Below are positions 45,760-57,727 of a DNA stretch of 64,000 nucleotides, piece after piece. Below the pieces are notes generated by a model, which was not told the origin of the DNA, did no database searches, and was given only the letters and a program-made list of their open reading frames with translations. Every line of letters begins with the position of its first letter. Positions within the stretch are counted from its first letter, which is position 1. Origin of the DNA: Gari tellinella. Lineage: Eukaryota > Mollusca > Bivalvia > Cardiida > Psammobiidae. Both the position numbers and the translations under genes were made by a program. Where the stretch lies: NCBI GenBank assembly GCA_922989275.2, contig OV277864.1:52513550-52577549 (forward strand), written 5' to 3'.

Positions 45760-47394
45760 TTTTGTGATATCTTTCAAAAGAACAAGCAACTCATACAAAT
45801 AGCGTAAGATCTTTGGTTTTCACCCTTCCCTATCAATCCTTTAACCAATACATCTTTTTTAACCAGTAAAGCAGTCAAGCAGTCACATTAAGCAGGATAC
45901 AGGAACAAATGCGTTTTATTTCTACATGTTAAAGTAAAGCATTGAAAGGAATCCAGTCACTCTCAACAAGCAGCAAGTGAACGAACTTAATTGAGAACAG
46001 GGAAGGATTAAGACTCTACTAGAGTTGGAAATACATTAGTTTTCAGTTTATAAAAGACAAAAACGCAATCGCAACTTGATTATATGTAGTTAACGGCATA
46101 CACCAGCAATTCGTGAGACACCTGGTGGCTTTTAACGAAGTACGATAAATCAAGCATCGTTACTCAACGAAACCGTGCATATCGGTTACCTCCTGTAGAT
46201 ACTTTCGGTTTCAAACAATCTCTATTAATCGCGTAATAAAGACGTTAACTGCATGAAAGTGTACTTGAAATATAAAAGTACGTGATTCTTGGTAAATACT
46301 TTATCTAATAAGGCTAAGTTAATAACCCAAAACTTCAATCAAATTGAATATGAGCGTGAACCCGAGATCACATAGAAAAAGCCGTCGGCTTATTTAGGCC
46401 ATTGGTATATGTATGAAAGTGCCTATAGTTTCAAAAGAAGCCTATAACTTATGCTTTTTTTTACCATTGTCTTATTATTCACACCCAGAGCTTTTATTGT
46501 GAGAAGTTTCATCAATTTATTTCGGGCAAATTTTGATTGAGTGAGTGTTTTCATTGAATTGGAGCCGAAAACAATTTAGAAAAATGCATATATATCGGGC
46601 AACAAACCATACTCTTGGCATCATACTTTCAGAGAGCATCACCTTTTAATTGTTTTAATGTTTGTTTGTGCCAATTATTACTTTCAATCATTTTAGAAAG
46701 GCAAAATAACGCATGCCGACTATTTGCCGAGAATGGCTACATCATACATTTCAAATACACATAGACAAAAAAATACCATTATAACCTATGTTTTTCTTTT
46801 TGCCATTGTACTTAGATATGTTTGAAGAACCTATGCTGAAATGTTCATAGAGATCCATCTTAGATTTCATTTTGTCGCGTATGTCCTTAATGAACGTTTC
46901 TTACACTATCGAAAATGTATTCAATTTTGAGTTGAGCGTTGCCTGATGGATAAGAATTAGCAATTTAGATATTTTCAAATAAATTGTACCTCTAAGATAA
47001 CTACAGAACAAAAGATGAAATATTAGGTCATGGTAATTGTATATTACAACAATCCTTGAACCCACAATAGCACTGTCCACATTTTTGAAGTGTGCTGTTA
47101 CAGTTTTATTTATACATGTATATAAAATGAACAAACCGTTTGAATCAAGAACAAACACTAAGTTAACATACTCGAGATCTGATATAGTTTTAAACTGAAT
47201 ACAGAATTGAACAGGTAACCAAGCACCGGAATACGTACTGTAACAGTTTTAAATACGAAACAAAAAGTAAAAATCTCAAAGCACAGCCTACCTCTAAATT
47301 TATCTACAGGATGGAATTACAATAAATTAAGCCCGAGTGTATCTTAAAGTCTAAGTTTAAATATATTGTAATTTTTAACGAGTCTTTAAGTCAA
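45760..47394. other. No gene recognised
   Basis: AT-rich DNA. The 85-codon minus-strand frame at 46901 has no motif or splice context. Confidence 0.45.
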
Positions 47395-47580
47395 AATTTT
47401 AAATTTTAATTTATTATCACTTGCTACAAACAGCAAATAGCCGAATCAGAGGACGCGCTTTTAGCGCGTCCTCTGATCTTGCTATTTACTGTTTGCAAAC
47501 GTTTATGATCGAAAAATAAGAGTTAAACGATTTTGAATTACGCAAAAAATTTGCGTAAGTTGTTTAGTAAAACGGGCCCC
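47395..47580. mobile_element. Family K MITE, 5'-truncated, with full core
   Basis: The right end GTTTAGTAAAACGGGCCCC is intact. The core at about 47428-47497 is complete: CAAACAGCAAATAGCCGAATC, AGAGGACGCGC, TTTT, AGCGCGTCCTCTGATCTTGC, TATTTACTGTTTG. The left GGGGCCCG end was not found. Comparison with 5648 shows that copy lost the left half of this palindrome. Confidence 0.8.
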
Positions 47581-47965
47581 TGGTTTCTACATAAAATCAC
47601 TATCATATTTAAAGCTATATTTTCATTAAGTAGCACCAGCTAAATTTTAATCAGACAAACTTATTGTACAGTGTTGTTCTGTTATTCCGGACTTATTGTC
47701 AACGACAAAATGTGCTACAACTTCTCGGAGGATAATTTTATCGAACTTGTCTGAACGGATCACACGAACAAATGTATGCCTGACGTGTATCGAATCAAGA
47801 CAGTAAAATGAATCATTACAGCTGACATTTTCTCAAATTACAAAACCTGGAGCTCCACAGAGAGCTCGTTTGTAGCAGGAACACATTTGAGTTTTGTCTG
47901 TGGTTTGCGAACAAACGGGCATTACCTTTTCTTAAAAAAAGAAGAAGTCATTCACTGTCTTATAA

Positions 47966-48025
47966 TGTTCAGATACAAACTATTTGGATCCTGGTCTGAC
48001 ATTACGTTACACGACGTCTGAAAAT
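47966..48025. repeat. Core palindrome fragment
   Basis: ATACAAACTATTTGGATCCTG, GTCTGACATTACG / TTACACGACGTCTGA: left arm plus apex of the E-type core. The right outer arm is missing. Confidence 0.5.
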
Positions 48026-49364
48026 ACAGCATTGAATATTTATGTTGTCAAAATAGATCAAAATTAAGTAAAGAATATATGCCAACCTTTAGCACATATA
48101 ACTTCATTCAGTGAGTCGCTTAACACAGATTGTTTAACGTTTTATTCGTTAAGTTGCAATGCTGTGAACAGCAGTTGGGTGAGTAGAATATCATTTTACC
48201 CACAATTGCTGTTTTTTCCCCATAGTAATTGAGTAACTCAAAGCCTACATCAGAAGCTCGTAAGAACGATTACACCATCATAATTATGTATTTATCTCTT
48301 TATTTAGATCGTTCATACACATGACGATTCAATCATTGCATGAACTCTTTCAACATAAAGTAATTATTATGGGTTACTAGGTATCCTTGTGGATATTGCT
48401 GAGTTACCAAACTATGATTCAGTCACCTTGGACTTCCGAGTAGTTTAATAAATACTGATATAATTCAGCGCAAGGACCCTTCTGTTCTTGGTCTATGCTA
48501 CTTGCAAATGTGTTTATTTCAAACAGGTCCATGGTGATGAACGAGTTAATCGATTCACAGCCTTACTCTGAGTATAGTGTTGTTTAGAAATGGTTCATAC
48601 ATCCTGTGGTATATATGTTGCGTATGTCATCAAAGGTTAAAGGCACAGAAGTCAAAAGGTCAAATATTTGAATTGACCATACTCATTGATTCTCAGGCTC
48701 TCGGGATGGCATGTTTTATATACACGCAGCTCTACCTAATTGGAGTATGAACATATGTATATTTCAGACATGTTAAGTCAAAGGTCAAACCCAAAGTAGT
48801 CAAAAGTCATATGTTTAAGATTGCTGGGGGATAGTGTTACACAAACAAACCTTGGTATTGCTTAAACGTGTTTGAAACGAGATGATAGTATTTAAATACC
48901 ATCAATGTTGTTATATATACCTTTCTATTTGAAAATGATCGAATTTAATCAACACATACTGCCAGTATATCGTTGCGACCATTTGATTTAATGTACGTCG
49001 ATGTTCACATGTATAATGCAAACTTCTTGTTGTTTGAGACATTCACTTGTGTTAAGCAAACTGTTTAAATATTTACAACCAGTGGGAAATTAACTTATTT
49101 AACTACATTTCGTCTATAATAGGCTGGGATTGTCTTGAATTTTAATTTCTGACATTATAATCGTATCTAAAATACATGTTGTGTTTATACTCTAGATAGT
49201 GTTTAGATAACTGTAAAATCTATATCCAACTTGAAGGAAATGTGATGACAGATCGGTTGACGTGCATGCAGTCGGGCCATTTGCTGAATTTCCTGTTTCT
49301 TCTCTAGTTCACTTGTATAAGTTACATATGCCACAGCAATTGTTCAATACCTTACTTTACATTA
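48026..49364. other. No gene recognised
   Basis: AT-rich. TCAAAGGTCAA-type words occur at about 48630-48790 in three places (CAAAGGTTAAAGG, AAAAGGTCAAAT, CAAAGGTCAAAC), perhaps a worn pearl-like or other repeat. Confidence 0.4.
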
Positions 49365-49601
49365 CAGTGGGGAAACGTTATTCTTTCCCAAAATACGCGT
49401 TAACGCTAAAACTAGTCTGCCAGTAAAATCAGTTTGGAACCAGATAAGACGTCGAATAACACGGCGTCTTGTCAGACTCCAAACTGTTTGGCACTATGCT
49501 TAGGATTAATAGTCAGGATTGTCAAAAAGTTTGTTTTCTCCATTTTAGTACATTACGTTTCGATTGCATTTAAACAGGAACTAATAATGTTTTATTCGCT
49601 G
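49365..49601 (+). mobile_element. Family A MITE, old diverged copy
   Basis: CAGTGGGGAAACGTTATTCTTTCCC at the left. Core at about 49428-49490 (TCAGTTTGGAACCAGATAAGACG ... CGGCGTCTTGTCAGACTCCAAACTG). The right end is worn to TAATGTTTTATTCGCTG. The 89-codon frame at 49434 is a read-through. Confidence 0.75.
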
Positions 49602-52049
49602 TATCAGCCTGATCATAAACCGGGTTACAAAGAAAATATCTGTTTAGAATCAACGCCCAATAATTATGAGGACTTACTTTTTTCTGCACTGCAGCAATAT
49701 TAGAAGTTGTTCACTCCAATATGAATTAAAGTTTATATACAAAACACAAAGTTGGTAGATAAAGTTAAACATAGTTTCGGCTTAATTAGTTATGCTTTTG
49801 TTTATTTAAAATTGTTTGAAATGCGTACTGAGCATATCATATTTATCATATGTTCACTCTGTATTTTATTCATCATACAGATATCTGATATTGTGTTTGT
49901 AAATCTTGCAATGCAAACTAGATCCCTTTGGGATGACAACCTGTAAACCAGTCAGCTGAAAGCAATGATTGAAATTGCATTATAAATAACATGGTTTTAA
50001 ATCTAATTATTTGGTAGTGAAACATGTAAGACAATGCAATTGCTTCCCCCAATTCATCTTACTTATGAAATTCCAATCAATGACAAACATGCAGATATTT
50101 GATAGAAGAACGGATGCTAGTGCTTGTCAAATAGTTTAATTATTTCTTGAAAATGTGCACAAGTAATTCGTTAAACTCACATACAGGCACACTTACTGTA
50201 AGCGGACAGTCTTTAGAATAGCACATGTAGATGTTTAGTACAGTACATGTAATTCCTTTATATGTAGTCCGATGATAAACTACCATTTCTATAGAAAATA
50301 TATATTTTTATTTCTTAGCATTATTGAGCTATAATATTAGAATATATATTTTACTTAACAATCAAAACTTATGATAAAATGTCTGTTTTTGATTTAAGGA
50401 ATAGATGTGTACTCTGTCTTCTGCCTTGGCATGTAAAACCGTCAGTGCGACTTATTTTCCAATCGACTTGTCTAAATCGAACCGCTATACACGAACATGA
50501 AATATGACCTACTTCATAATTTAACATATCAGTAACAATGTTGAAGGTATTGCATGTCAAAATATAGTATCAGAACGAAGGTTAAGTGTAGAAACGTAAA
50601 TGGTCAAGTTTATTACATTTCAGTAATTTTAGTATCGCTTAAGCTCTTTCGTAACAATGACAGCAAATTTGCAGAAATGCACATGATATTTTAAACAGAA
50701 TATATTAATATATTATTAGGAAGGTTAACCTAGCAATGCTTAAATGGCAACGTGCTGATAAAGATCCGATCTCTGTTACACTTCTTTCTAAAGTACTAAA
50801 TACCGAATATTATTACCAAACAATGAAGGCGGTGATTCAATAATCTGTCAACAAACGCCATCATCGTCCACAAACAGCCCACTCAAATGGTTCAAGACAG
50901 AACATTTCAAATGGAAACATCACAGCGATGCACCAATGGCTATGAAATTTTCTCAGCAGCTATCCGCAGTAAAACACATACATAACAAGGTTAACGTTAA
51001 CAAATTGCGTCGTTCGTTACCGGCGAAACGCCAAAAAACCAACTGTAATTAGACTAGATGTGCATTATTACACACTTAATTAATTTGAATTAAGCAGAAT
51101 GTGAATTACGTTTTGGAAATTGTTCCTGGTGTCTCGTTCGTTTGCACTCTTCAAACTGGCAACCAGCCTTTCCCTAAACTAATTCATTTTCTGTTGTTTA
51201 TTTTAATGTTGTTATTGTTGTTGTTTTTTGTCGGATGTTAGATAATTTCATTAAACCCTATTTTAGTTGAAGAAAACGCTTTTTATGAAGGTCAATCAAA
51301 TGCAAAAGATCAACCAGACCTTGAAAGGAAACGTGTTTATCCAGGCTAAGGTCAGATGCAGCCATAGATCTATGGTCAATGCATCGAAGAAAGTCGGTAT
51401 GTGTTTAATTGACATGTGATTCAATGTGTAAGGATACTAATTCGAAGAAAGATGAAAAAATGCAAACACGGAAAGGAACTTTGAGTATTAGGATATTCCC
51501 AGTGGAATTAGGCTGTGTGGCATTTTAGCTCAGCCATTTTAAATAATGTTTGAGCCTTGGATGTACTAACAACTGTACCGTGGCTTTTGTTTTTTATCTT
51601 TGTTTTAAGTGGGATTTTATTCTATATTTTCAAATTCCGTACCCACACTGAGAATAAGAAACCGTTTCGCGACAGTAGTTGAGTGACACTGTCAGTAAGA
51701 AGTCACATTAATACGATTGACTGGTATCCAAATAAGTACAAGGCAATACATGTGTGTGGCTTCAAAGTATTTGCCATTTACATCTGTCGACTATCTGAAA
51801 TGCAAAAATGCAAAATTGAAGATAATGGGCGAATAATATGCAGCATGACCGGTGCTCGATCTGAGAACTTTCGGACAACCGTTCCGATATTCTACCCGCT
51901 GAGGTACATACCCAAACACATTATTCTCCTAAAGGTGCTTCCAGAGACCTTCCTAACTTGTCGAGGTTATGGGGCTCAATTGTCGTCGGGAATGTTTCTG
52001 TTTATTTAGACAAGACTATCCGCTCTGCTAAGAACTAAAAGGGTGGCAT
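49602..52049. other. No gene recognised
   Basis: The longest frame is 108 codons at 51683-52009. Its peptide has several cysteines but matches no family I know, and I found no consistent splice sites, so it is not called. Confidence 0.4.
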
Positions 52050-52215
52050 GTTGGAAGTGTGATCCCATGCGCTACTTTGCAACACATGATATTAGCCAAA
52101 ATCAACTTCCTTAAACCATCATCATCATGTCATCTCATCATCCGCCACCATTCATCGGCGCTATATGACATGTTTTGTGACATGATGCTATTAAACCCAA
52201 CACATTCATCTATCC
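52050..52215 (+). repeat. Dispersed repeat (SINE-like tail), copy 2
   Basis: GATCCCATGCGCTACTTT, ATATTAGCCAAAATC, (ATC)n-rich CATCATCATCATG, then GGCGCTATATGACAT and ATTAAACCCAACACATTCATC, in the same order as 36880-37040. Confidence 0.6.
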
Positions 52216-52384
52216 AAACACTGTGAAATGTTCGGTATTATGACAAACGTGTACTTCATCAGGAAAATGAAATTTGTCTTCGAATGAACAAACACGATCG
52301 TATTGCAATTAAAGAAATGATATTCATACAAGGCACAGTAACCAACCATATCATTGAAACCACGGTCCATCGGTGGCATAGTAG

Positions 52385-52470
52385 GAGATAGCATGCATCC
52401 TGGGGGATGAAAACTCGAGACCTTTAGACTACCGTTCCAATGCTACGCTGGAAGAGCTACCGGCCTGCTA
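52385..52470 (-). repeat. tRNA-like SINE head
   Basis: On the minus strand GGCCGGTAGCTCTTCCAGCG and, about 45 bp on, GGTCTCGAGTTTTCATCCCCC resemble A and B boxes. It may be the head of the retroposon whose other end is the repeat at 52050, but orientation and continuity are unproven. Confidence 0.4.
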
Positions 52471-53315
52471 CAATTCTCGTTTTCTAAACTTTGTTTTTCC
52501 GGTTAATCCAATTGTATTGTATACATGGCAAAATATTTGAAATTGTTACGTTTAATATTGAGATTTAAATTGGAAACAATGAGTAGCCTGTTCAGCGGTC
52601 GAGTTACTCGGCGTATAGTTTGCTTCCGAACTTCTACCGAAACACGTATATAGTTTAGCTTAAACGCGTTTCTTGGTACCACGGAACCGAACAAAAAGTT
52701 AAATCTTATATACAGTAAAATTGATATTATCCCGATACTCAAACTATTGTCATGTTTGAAATGTACCGTCAGACGCTTTACAGAAGCATAGTTATGCGGT
52801 GGTTTTGTAGCGCTATATGTTTCAAAGTTTCCCAATGAAAGTAGCATCGTCTAGTTAATATCAATAAGATTGAGCTCCAAACTCAATGCTCAATGTAGAG
52901 CATACATAGTTTGTTGTTTGTGTTTCCACACGTACCGATAGGTATACTGTGGTTTAAGACTTGTTATCTCATTTTTTTTCTAAACACATTTAATGCATTT
53001 TGACTTTCACCACATTCGCATGACCGCAACACAATGTGAGTTCTGATTTGTTGATTTACAAACAAATGCAAGGACATAATGCTCTACACACGTTAGACCA
53101 TGGAAATTGACTGCAGGATACTTTCCTAAGGATCATTCCATTTTGATGAAGCTGCTCCCTTGCATCTCAGCTGTTTAAGCTAGACTGTTTGTAGTTCTTC
53201 CTAAATTTCGAATTTCTTTTGCACACCACTTCGTTTTGGAGTATCGTCCGTCGCCGCCCAACTCTGTTTGCGTTTAGGAATATCAGGTCATCGTTTTTCT
53301 CTGGAAATGAATGAC
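52471..53315. other. No gene recognised
   Basis: The 114-codon minus-strand frame at 52503-52847 contains GSVVPRNAFKLNYI and VRRVTRPLNRLL-like text, reminiscent of conceptual peptides made by MITE cores elsewhere. I regard it as spurious. Confidence 0.4.
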
Positions 53316-53549
53316 TTAACCCTTTCGGTGCCAAATTAATCTTTAGGTGTTTTGCCATCTACTGTTATTGTGTCGTCTGTTTTAAAATAACTGTATTCAA
53401 TATCGTTTCAAATTAGAGTAATTGAAGTATGACTTAAGAAATATCGATTCGAGTGTCAAATAGTTTGGATTCTGATCAGACGCTGCAGTACGGGACCAAA
53501 ATGTTTACAAAATATCGACTTGATGCGACTCCGGCAAAGAAAGGGTTAA
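53316..53549 (+). mobile_element. Family E MITE with asymmetric core
   Basis: TTAACCCTTTCGGTGCC ... AAAGAAAGGGTTAA with intact TTAA at both ends. The core at about 53456-53512 has a full left arm (CAAATAGTTTGGATTCTGATC, AGACGCTGC), but the right arm has jumped from AGTACGG to GACCAAAATG, losing the inner half. Confidence 0.85.
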
Positions 53550-53828
53550 GTAAAGTTTCAACTCAAGTGACTGTAGTCAAGATTTAGATATTCTCTGAAC
53601 TTATTTTGATATCATTGAAGACTATTTAAGACTATTCTCACTAGAAAGATATAACACTCTATGGTAAACGTGTAATAATGTTTCAGCGATACTACACTAA
53701 ATAGTGACTTTAACATGCCACAAGACATTGTGCTGCTTAATGTAGTGCACACATAACACATCACAGTCATACTTCACAGGCTGTTATCAGAAAATTGTAG
53801 ATATTCAAGTCTAAACTGCTTAGATTAA
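53550..53828. other. No feature recognised
   Basis: AT-rich spacer between TTAA elements. Confidence 0.4.
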
Positions 53829-54057
53829 TTAACGCATTTGTGCCCAGTGGATTCTTCCATGCTTATATATAAGATTAGTTCATTTTTTATCAAAGGGATG
53901 CCTGGTCAAAATTTTCATTTTCATATTGTTTTACATTGAAATTTCTATCATCAAACAGTGTAGACTCTGATCAGACGCCGCATAATGCGGCGTCTGGTCA
54001 GAGTCCACAATGTTTGCATATGTCCCATATATGGGATCGTGGGCACTAATGAGTTAA
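53829..54057 (+). mobile_element. Family D MITE, reference copy
   Basis: 229 bp, TTAACGCATTTGTGCCCAGTG ... GGGCACTAATGAGTTAA with TTAA at both ends. The core at 53952-54016 (CAAACAGTGTAGACTCTGATC, AGACGCCGCATAATGCGGCG, TCTGGTCAGAGTCCACAATG) has an arm specific to this family (TGTAGACT / AGTCCACA). A second palindrome CCCATATATGGG follows. Confidence 0.85.
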
Positions 54058-54487
54058 AGAAATCGTAAAGACTTGAAACGACGTTTCAGGGAATTAACGT
54101 GTAATTAATGATTCTAGTTCACCTTATACCGTGCATATGTCAGTATATGTGGTCTAAGCTTTATTGTGATTGTTTATGTAAAGACGTTTAACTGCAAAGA
54201 TACACTCTATTGAATATGAAGTATCTACAGCTATATTTAATGCCAAATAACACAAAACAAGTATCATAGGTTATGATTTATCAAAGGTTAGCCAGGTGTC
54301 GCATTAGCCCGATGCACACGGTCATTAATATGGTCGACTTCTTGATCGCGTTACCTGATACATGTATACTCGAAAGTTTTTGACAAAAACTTTGATAATG
54401 TTTCAGTTATTTTACCTGATATATTGATTTGAAACAAAAGTACAGACCACAGTGTTGTAGAAAGCATACAATAGAGTATTATTTCCT

Positions 54488-54590
54488 GTTAACCCTTTAC
54501 TTGATAGAAACGCCTTTTAGCGCAGTTAATTTATTCCTCAGCCAAAGAAAACAGTTCAAATTCATACAGGCATGAAACATGTACATTAAG
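54488..54590 (+). mobile_element. Family H fragment
   Basis: GTTAACCCTTTACTTGATAG, AAACGCCTTTTAGCGCAG and CAGCCAAAGAAAACAGTTC are the left third of family H (compare 56864). It breaks off before the palindrome. Confidence 0.65.
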
Positions 54591-54617
54591 AAATATTACA
54601 TGATTATATTATATATA

Positions 54618-54863
54618 CAGTGGAGAATCTGTTATTCTTTCCCAATAAACGCGTTTACGCTAAAACTATTATTTGCAGTGCAAACAAATTGGAGCCAGAT
54701 CAGACGCCGGGTAACCCGGCGTCTGATCAGGCTCCAAACTGTTTGCCACCAAGATAAACAAGAATTATCAGAATAGTCCAAAAGTTGTTCTTTTCTACGT
54801 TTTAGTGCTTTGCGTTTGCGTACGTTTGCGTTTAAACGGGAAATAATAACAGATTATCCACTG
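54618..54863 (+). mobile_element. Family A MITE, complete
   Basis: 246 bp, TA-flanked, CAGTGGAGAATCTGTTATTC ... CAGATTATCCACTG. The core is CAAACAAATTGGAGCCAGATC, AGACGCCGGGTAACCCGGCG, TCTGATCAGGCTCCAAACTG, almost perfectly paired; only the outer left AATTG differs. Confidence 0.92.
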
Positions 54864-54939
54864 TACTAGCAGATAGTGGCATAAAGCAGGTTTCCACCTT
54901 TTTTAAGTGGTCATCATTTTAAAATCTAGTAAAAGACTT

Positions 54940-55158
54940 TTGGGTAAAGTGTTAAACGCAAACGAAAAGCAAACGCATTGCACTAAGATATAAAACATAG
55001 ATATGTTTGACAAATTAGAATGTTTAAATTCATATGAGCGGCAAACAGCTTGGAATCTGATCAGACGCCTGGTATTCAAGTTCCAAACTGTTTGCAAATT
55101 GAAATAATAGTGTTAGCGTAAACGCGTTTATTGGAAAAGAATGACGTTCTTTCCACTG
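54940..55158 (-). mobile_element. Family A MITE, subfamily 2, left end lost
   Basis: AAACGCAAACGAAAAGC, GCATTGCACTAAG and TTTGACAAATTAGAATG match the copy at 61052 rather than the majority type. The core is asymmetric (CAAACAGCTTGGAATCTGATC, AGACGCCTGG, TATTCAAGTTCCAAACTG). The right end TTCTTTCCACTG-TA is intact. Confidence 0.75.
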
Positions 55159-55222
55159 TACAATTTTGCGATGAAAGATTTACACATCCAATTCGAGACG
55201 TCATCTGCCTAAAACCTTTTCA

Positions 55223-55440
55223 CTACCAATTTCTGCGGGAGATGTTTCATTTTATGTTTCCGTTTCATTGTCGTCTGCTTCAATTTTGTTGTCTGCAATG
55301 TCGTTTCAAAGTTATAAAATGAGGCAGTATAACTGTAGATATTTCAAAACGAGTGTCAAGCAGTTTGGATCCTGATTAGACGCCGCGTAACGTGGCGTCT
55401 GGTCAGGGTATTAACTGTTTGCAAACGCACTTCAAAGCGT
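55223..55440 (+). mobile_element. Family E MITE, ends worn
   Basis: TTGTCGTCTGCTTCAATTTTG, GTTTCAAAGTTAT, CGAGTGTCAAGCAGTTTGGATCC, AGACGCCGCGTAACGTGGCG, TCTGGTCAGGGTATTAACTG, then GCAAACGCACTTC. The TTAACCC ends are no longer visible. Confidence 0.7.
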
Positions 55441-55529
55441 CATTGAGAGTTGTAGGGTTACACAAGATGTGTTTGCATTTATTTCTAAACTTCAATGTTT
55501 AGGGTAATTGAATCTAATATAATGTTATT

Positions 55530-55596
55530 AAAGTTTGGATCCTGATTAGGTCCTGCGTAACACGGTGTATGATCAGGGTCCAAATGTTTGCAATTA
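55530..55596. repeat. Isolated core palindrome
   Basis: AAAGTTTGGATCCTGATTAGG, TCCTGCGTAACACGG, TGTATGATCAGGGTCCAAATG. It lies about 100 bp after the previous core with no TTAACCC ends of its own. Confidence 0.6.
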
Positions 55597-55957
55597 ATCG
55601 TTATACTCTATGTTAGACAGAGAAGTAGTTGAGGTGAATAGAAATCTTAAAACAGAATGCCCAAGGCAAGATATATTTAACCTTGTCTCTCAAGTAAGGC
55701 AGTTAATGCATCTGTAAATCTTAAAAGTCAAACTATATTTTACTGATCTCCCCTAGAGGGCAATCATCTGTTGGAAACGGCTGATTGAAATTGTATTATA
55801 AATAACCTTGTTCTTAAAATCGAGTTGCTCTGTTGATGAAATCTGTAGGGTAATACAATTACTCCGTTCATTTATCTTATTTATAACGTTCGATTGGGAA
55901 AGACAAAATAACCCTTAACCTGTTAGGATAACGACCGCTTGAGAAATTGTAAATCCT
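55597..55957. other. No feature recognised
   Basis: AT-rich spacer. Confidence 0.4.
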
Positions 55958-56182
55958 TTAACCCTTTACCTCATACATGTAGCTTAGGCTTAGTTTTGAA
56001 GACATGCAAATAATTAAAACAGGTTGAAAGTAACGTAGAATGCGCCTCAAGGCGCATTCTGCTTTACTTTCAGCCTGTTTAAGCTACTGTCTGCTAGGAT
56101 ATAGGAAACATTTCGTATGGTATATGTTCATGACTGCGTAACTTTGAAATATAATAAACGTTTCTGTTGGGGAAGGGGTTAA
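55958..56182 (+). mobile_element. Family H MITE (TTAA-ended)
   Basis: TTAACCCTTTACCTCATAC ... GGGGAAGGGGTTAA. The palindrome is AAAACAGGTTGAAAGTAACG, TAGAATGCGCC / TCAAGGCGCATTCTGC, TTTACTTTCAGCCTGTTTAAG. Both TTAA ends are intact. Confidence 0.85.
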
Positions 56183-56235
56183 CTATATTGCCTGATTTAT
56201 TAAAATTTGTATATATTTATTGTTGTATTTGTCAT

Positions 56236-56292
56236 AATAAGTGTTTGAATCCAGATACGCTTCTAAGTTAATCTGGATCCAAACTAATTGCC
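56236..56292. repeat. Degenerate core palindrome
   Basis: GTTTGAATCCAGATACGC / TTCTAAGTTAATCTGGATCCAAACTAATTGC: outer arms retained, GATCAGACGCC stem lost. Confidence 0.5.
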
Positions 56293-56863
56293 TAATGTTT
56301 TGTCTCACTTGACAGGAAAATGGTTAATCTAAATGAATCAACATTTGGTACAAAATAGCTATATACTTTCCCAAAAGGGTAATAATATGTTGTTACACCT
56401 TATTCCCCAGAGTATACGAAATTGAATATATGTTTACTTGTATTAATGTATAGCTCTTCATTTCCCTGAATAGCATTGTGGCAACGTTAGCATTTCTCTA
56501 AACACGTGTACGACCTAAATGAACTTTCCTATCTCTCCTTTTCACTGCGTTTTTCTCTCTCTTTCCTTATCACTCACTCACTCTTTCTCTCATTGTCTCC
56601 CTATCTCTTTATATTTGTGTATGGGTATGTGTCTCTGTGTTCTCCCCTCTACTCTATGCGTATCTGTCTTTCCATATCTCTCAGTGCCTCGTTCTCCCTC
56701 TGTGTGTCTCGCTGAACATAACTCAACTTATCTCTGTGTCTTTCTCTCTCCGTTTCTGTGTCTCCGTATATGACTCTGCCAGTCTGCCTCACTCTCTGTC
56801 TGACTCTGTATCACTGTGCCTGGTATCTCTAGTTGTGTATCTCTATCTGTATCTGTCTCTGTC

Positions 56864-57116
56864 TTAACCCTTTCCCTTATAGAAGCGACTTTTAGCACAT
56901 TCATTTTATTCATCCGCTGAAGAAAATAGTTCCAAATTATACCGTAATGAATATGTGTCATATTAAATACTTTCCTTATTCTAGCAGTATATAGCTTAAA
57001 GCAGGCTGAAAGTAAAGCAGAATGCGCCTTAGGGCGCATTCTGCTTTACTTTCAACCTGCTTTAAGTAGTCACATATCTTCAATACTAGAAACAATGCTA
57101 TCAGGTAAAGGGTTAA
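56864..57116 (+). mobile_element. Family H MITE, reference copy
   Basis: 253 bp including TTAA at both ends: TTAACCCTTTCCCTTATAG ... CTATCAGGTAAAGGGTTAA, an imperfect inverted pair. The palindrome is GCTTAAAGCAGGCTGAAAG, TAAAGCAGAATGCGCC / TTAGGGCGCATTCTGC, TTTACTTTCAACCTGC. The pyrimidine tract continues on either side, so the insertion site is unambiguous. Confidence 0.92.
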
Positions 57117-57686
57117 AGCACGTCGTTCTCCGCCTGTGATTTTCTGTCTCTGCCTGTCTGGCTCTGTCCCTGTATGTTTGTATATTTGTTCTTCTCTTTC
57201 TCTCTTTCTTTCTGAATGTGTCTCTGTATGTATGTCTGTATGTCTGTCTCTCTCTCTCTCTCCCTGTCTTTATCAATGTTTGTTTCTCTTTCTCTCTATC
57301 GATGTGCCTCTCTATGGCTATCCCTTTGTTTCTCTCACACTTTATTTGTCTCTCGCTTTATCTTCTCCCATCATGTACATGTACATGTACCTCTCTGTCT
57401 CAGTGTCTATGCTGCTCTCTGTGTCTGTCTGTGTGCTTTTTCATTTTGATTCTCGTATTTTCGATGTCCTTGTCTCCATCTCTCTGTCTGTCTCTTTCTA
57501 ACTCCCCGTTTCTGGCTATGTCCATCTTTCTCTCCGTCTTTTCCCGTCTGCCTCTTTGTATACATTTGTATGTATGTCTCTCTCTGCTCGTTTCTCTGTT
57601 TGTCTGTCTCTCTGTCTGTTTGGCGGTATGTATGTATGCCTGTCTCTTTCTCACCTTTTCTCTCTCTATCGACATATCTCCCTCTT

Positions 57687-57690
<4 letters not shown>

Positions 57691-57724
<34 letters not shown>
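57691..57724 (+). repeat. (CT)17 microsatellite
   Basis: Uninterrupted CT run at the end of the pyrimidine tract. Confidence 0.95.

Positions 57725-57725
<1 letters not shown>

Positions 57726-57727
<2 letters not shown>

Larger units (their letters stand above)
56525..57725 (+). repeat. 1.2-kb pyrimidine-rich low-complexity tract
   Basis: The plus strand is almost entirely TCTC, TCTG, CTGT and TTTC words, interrupted only by the family H MITE at 56864-57116. Open frames up to 187 codons on the plus strand (Ser/Leu/Cys-rich) and 110 on the minus strand (Arg/Glu-rich) are frame-insensitive products of the repeat. Polypyrimidine tracts of this length can form triplex DNA. Confidence 0.9.

Noticed and set aside
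51683..52009. 108-codon plus-strand ORF with several cysteines
   Set aside because: No family recognised, no convincing acceptor or donor pair. Kept out of the CDS list; RNA evidence could change this.
52503..52847. 114-codon minus-strand ORF
   Set aside because: Peptide fragments resemble those made by MITE cores and the rest is unrecognisable; treated as spurious.
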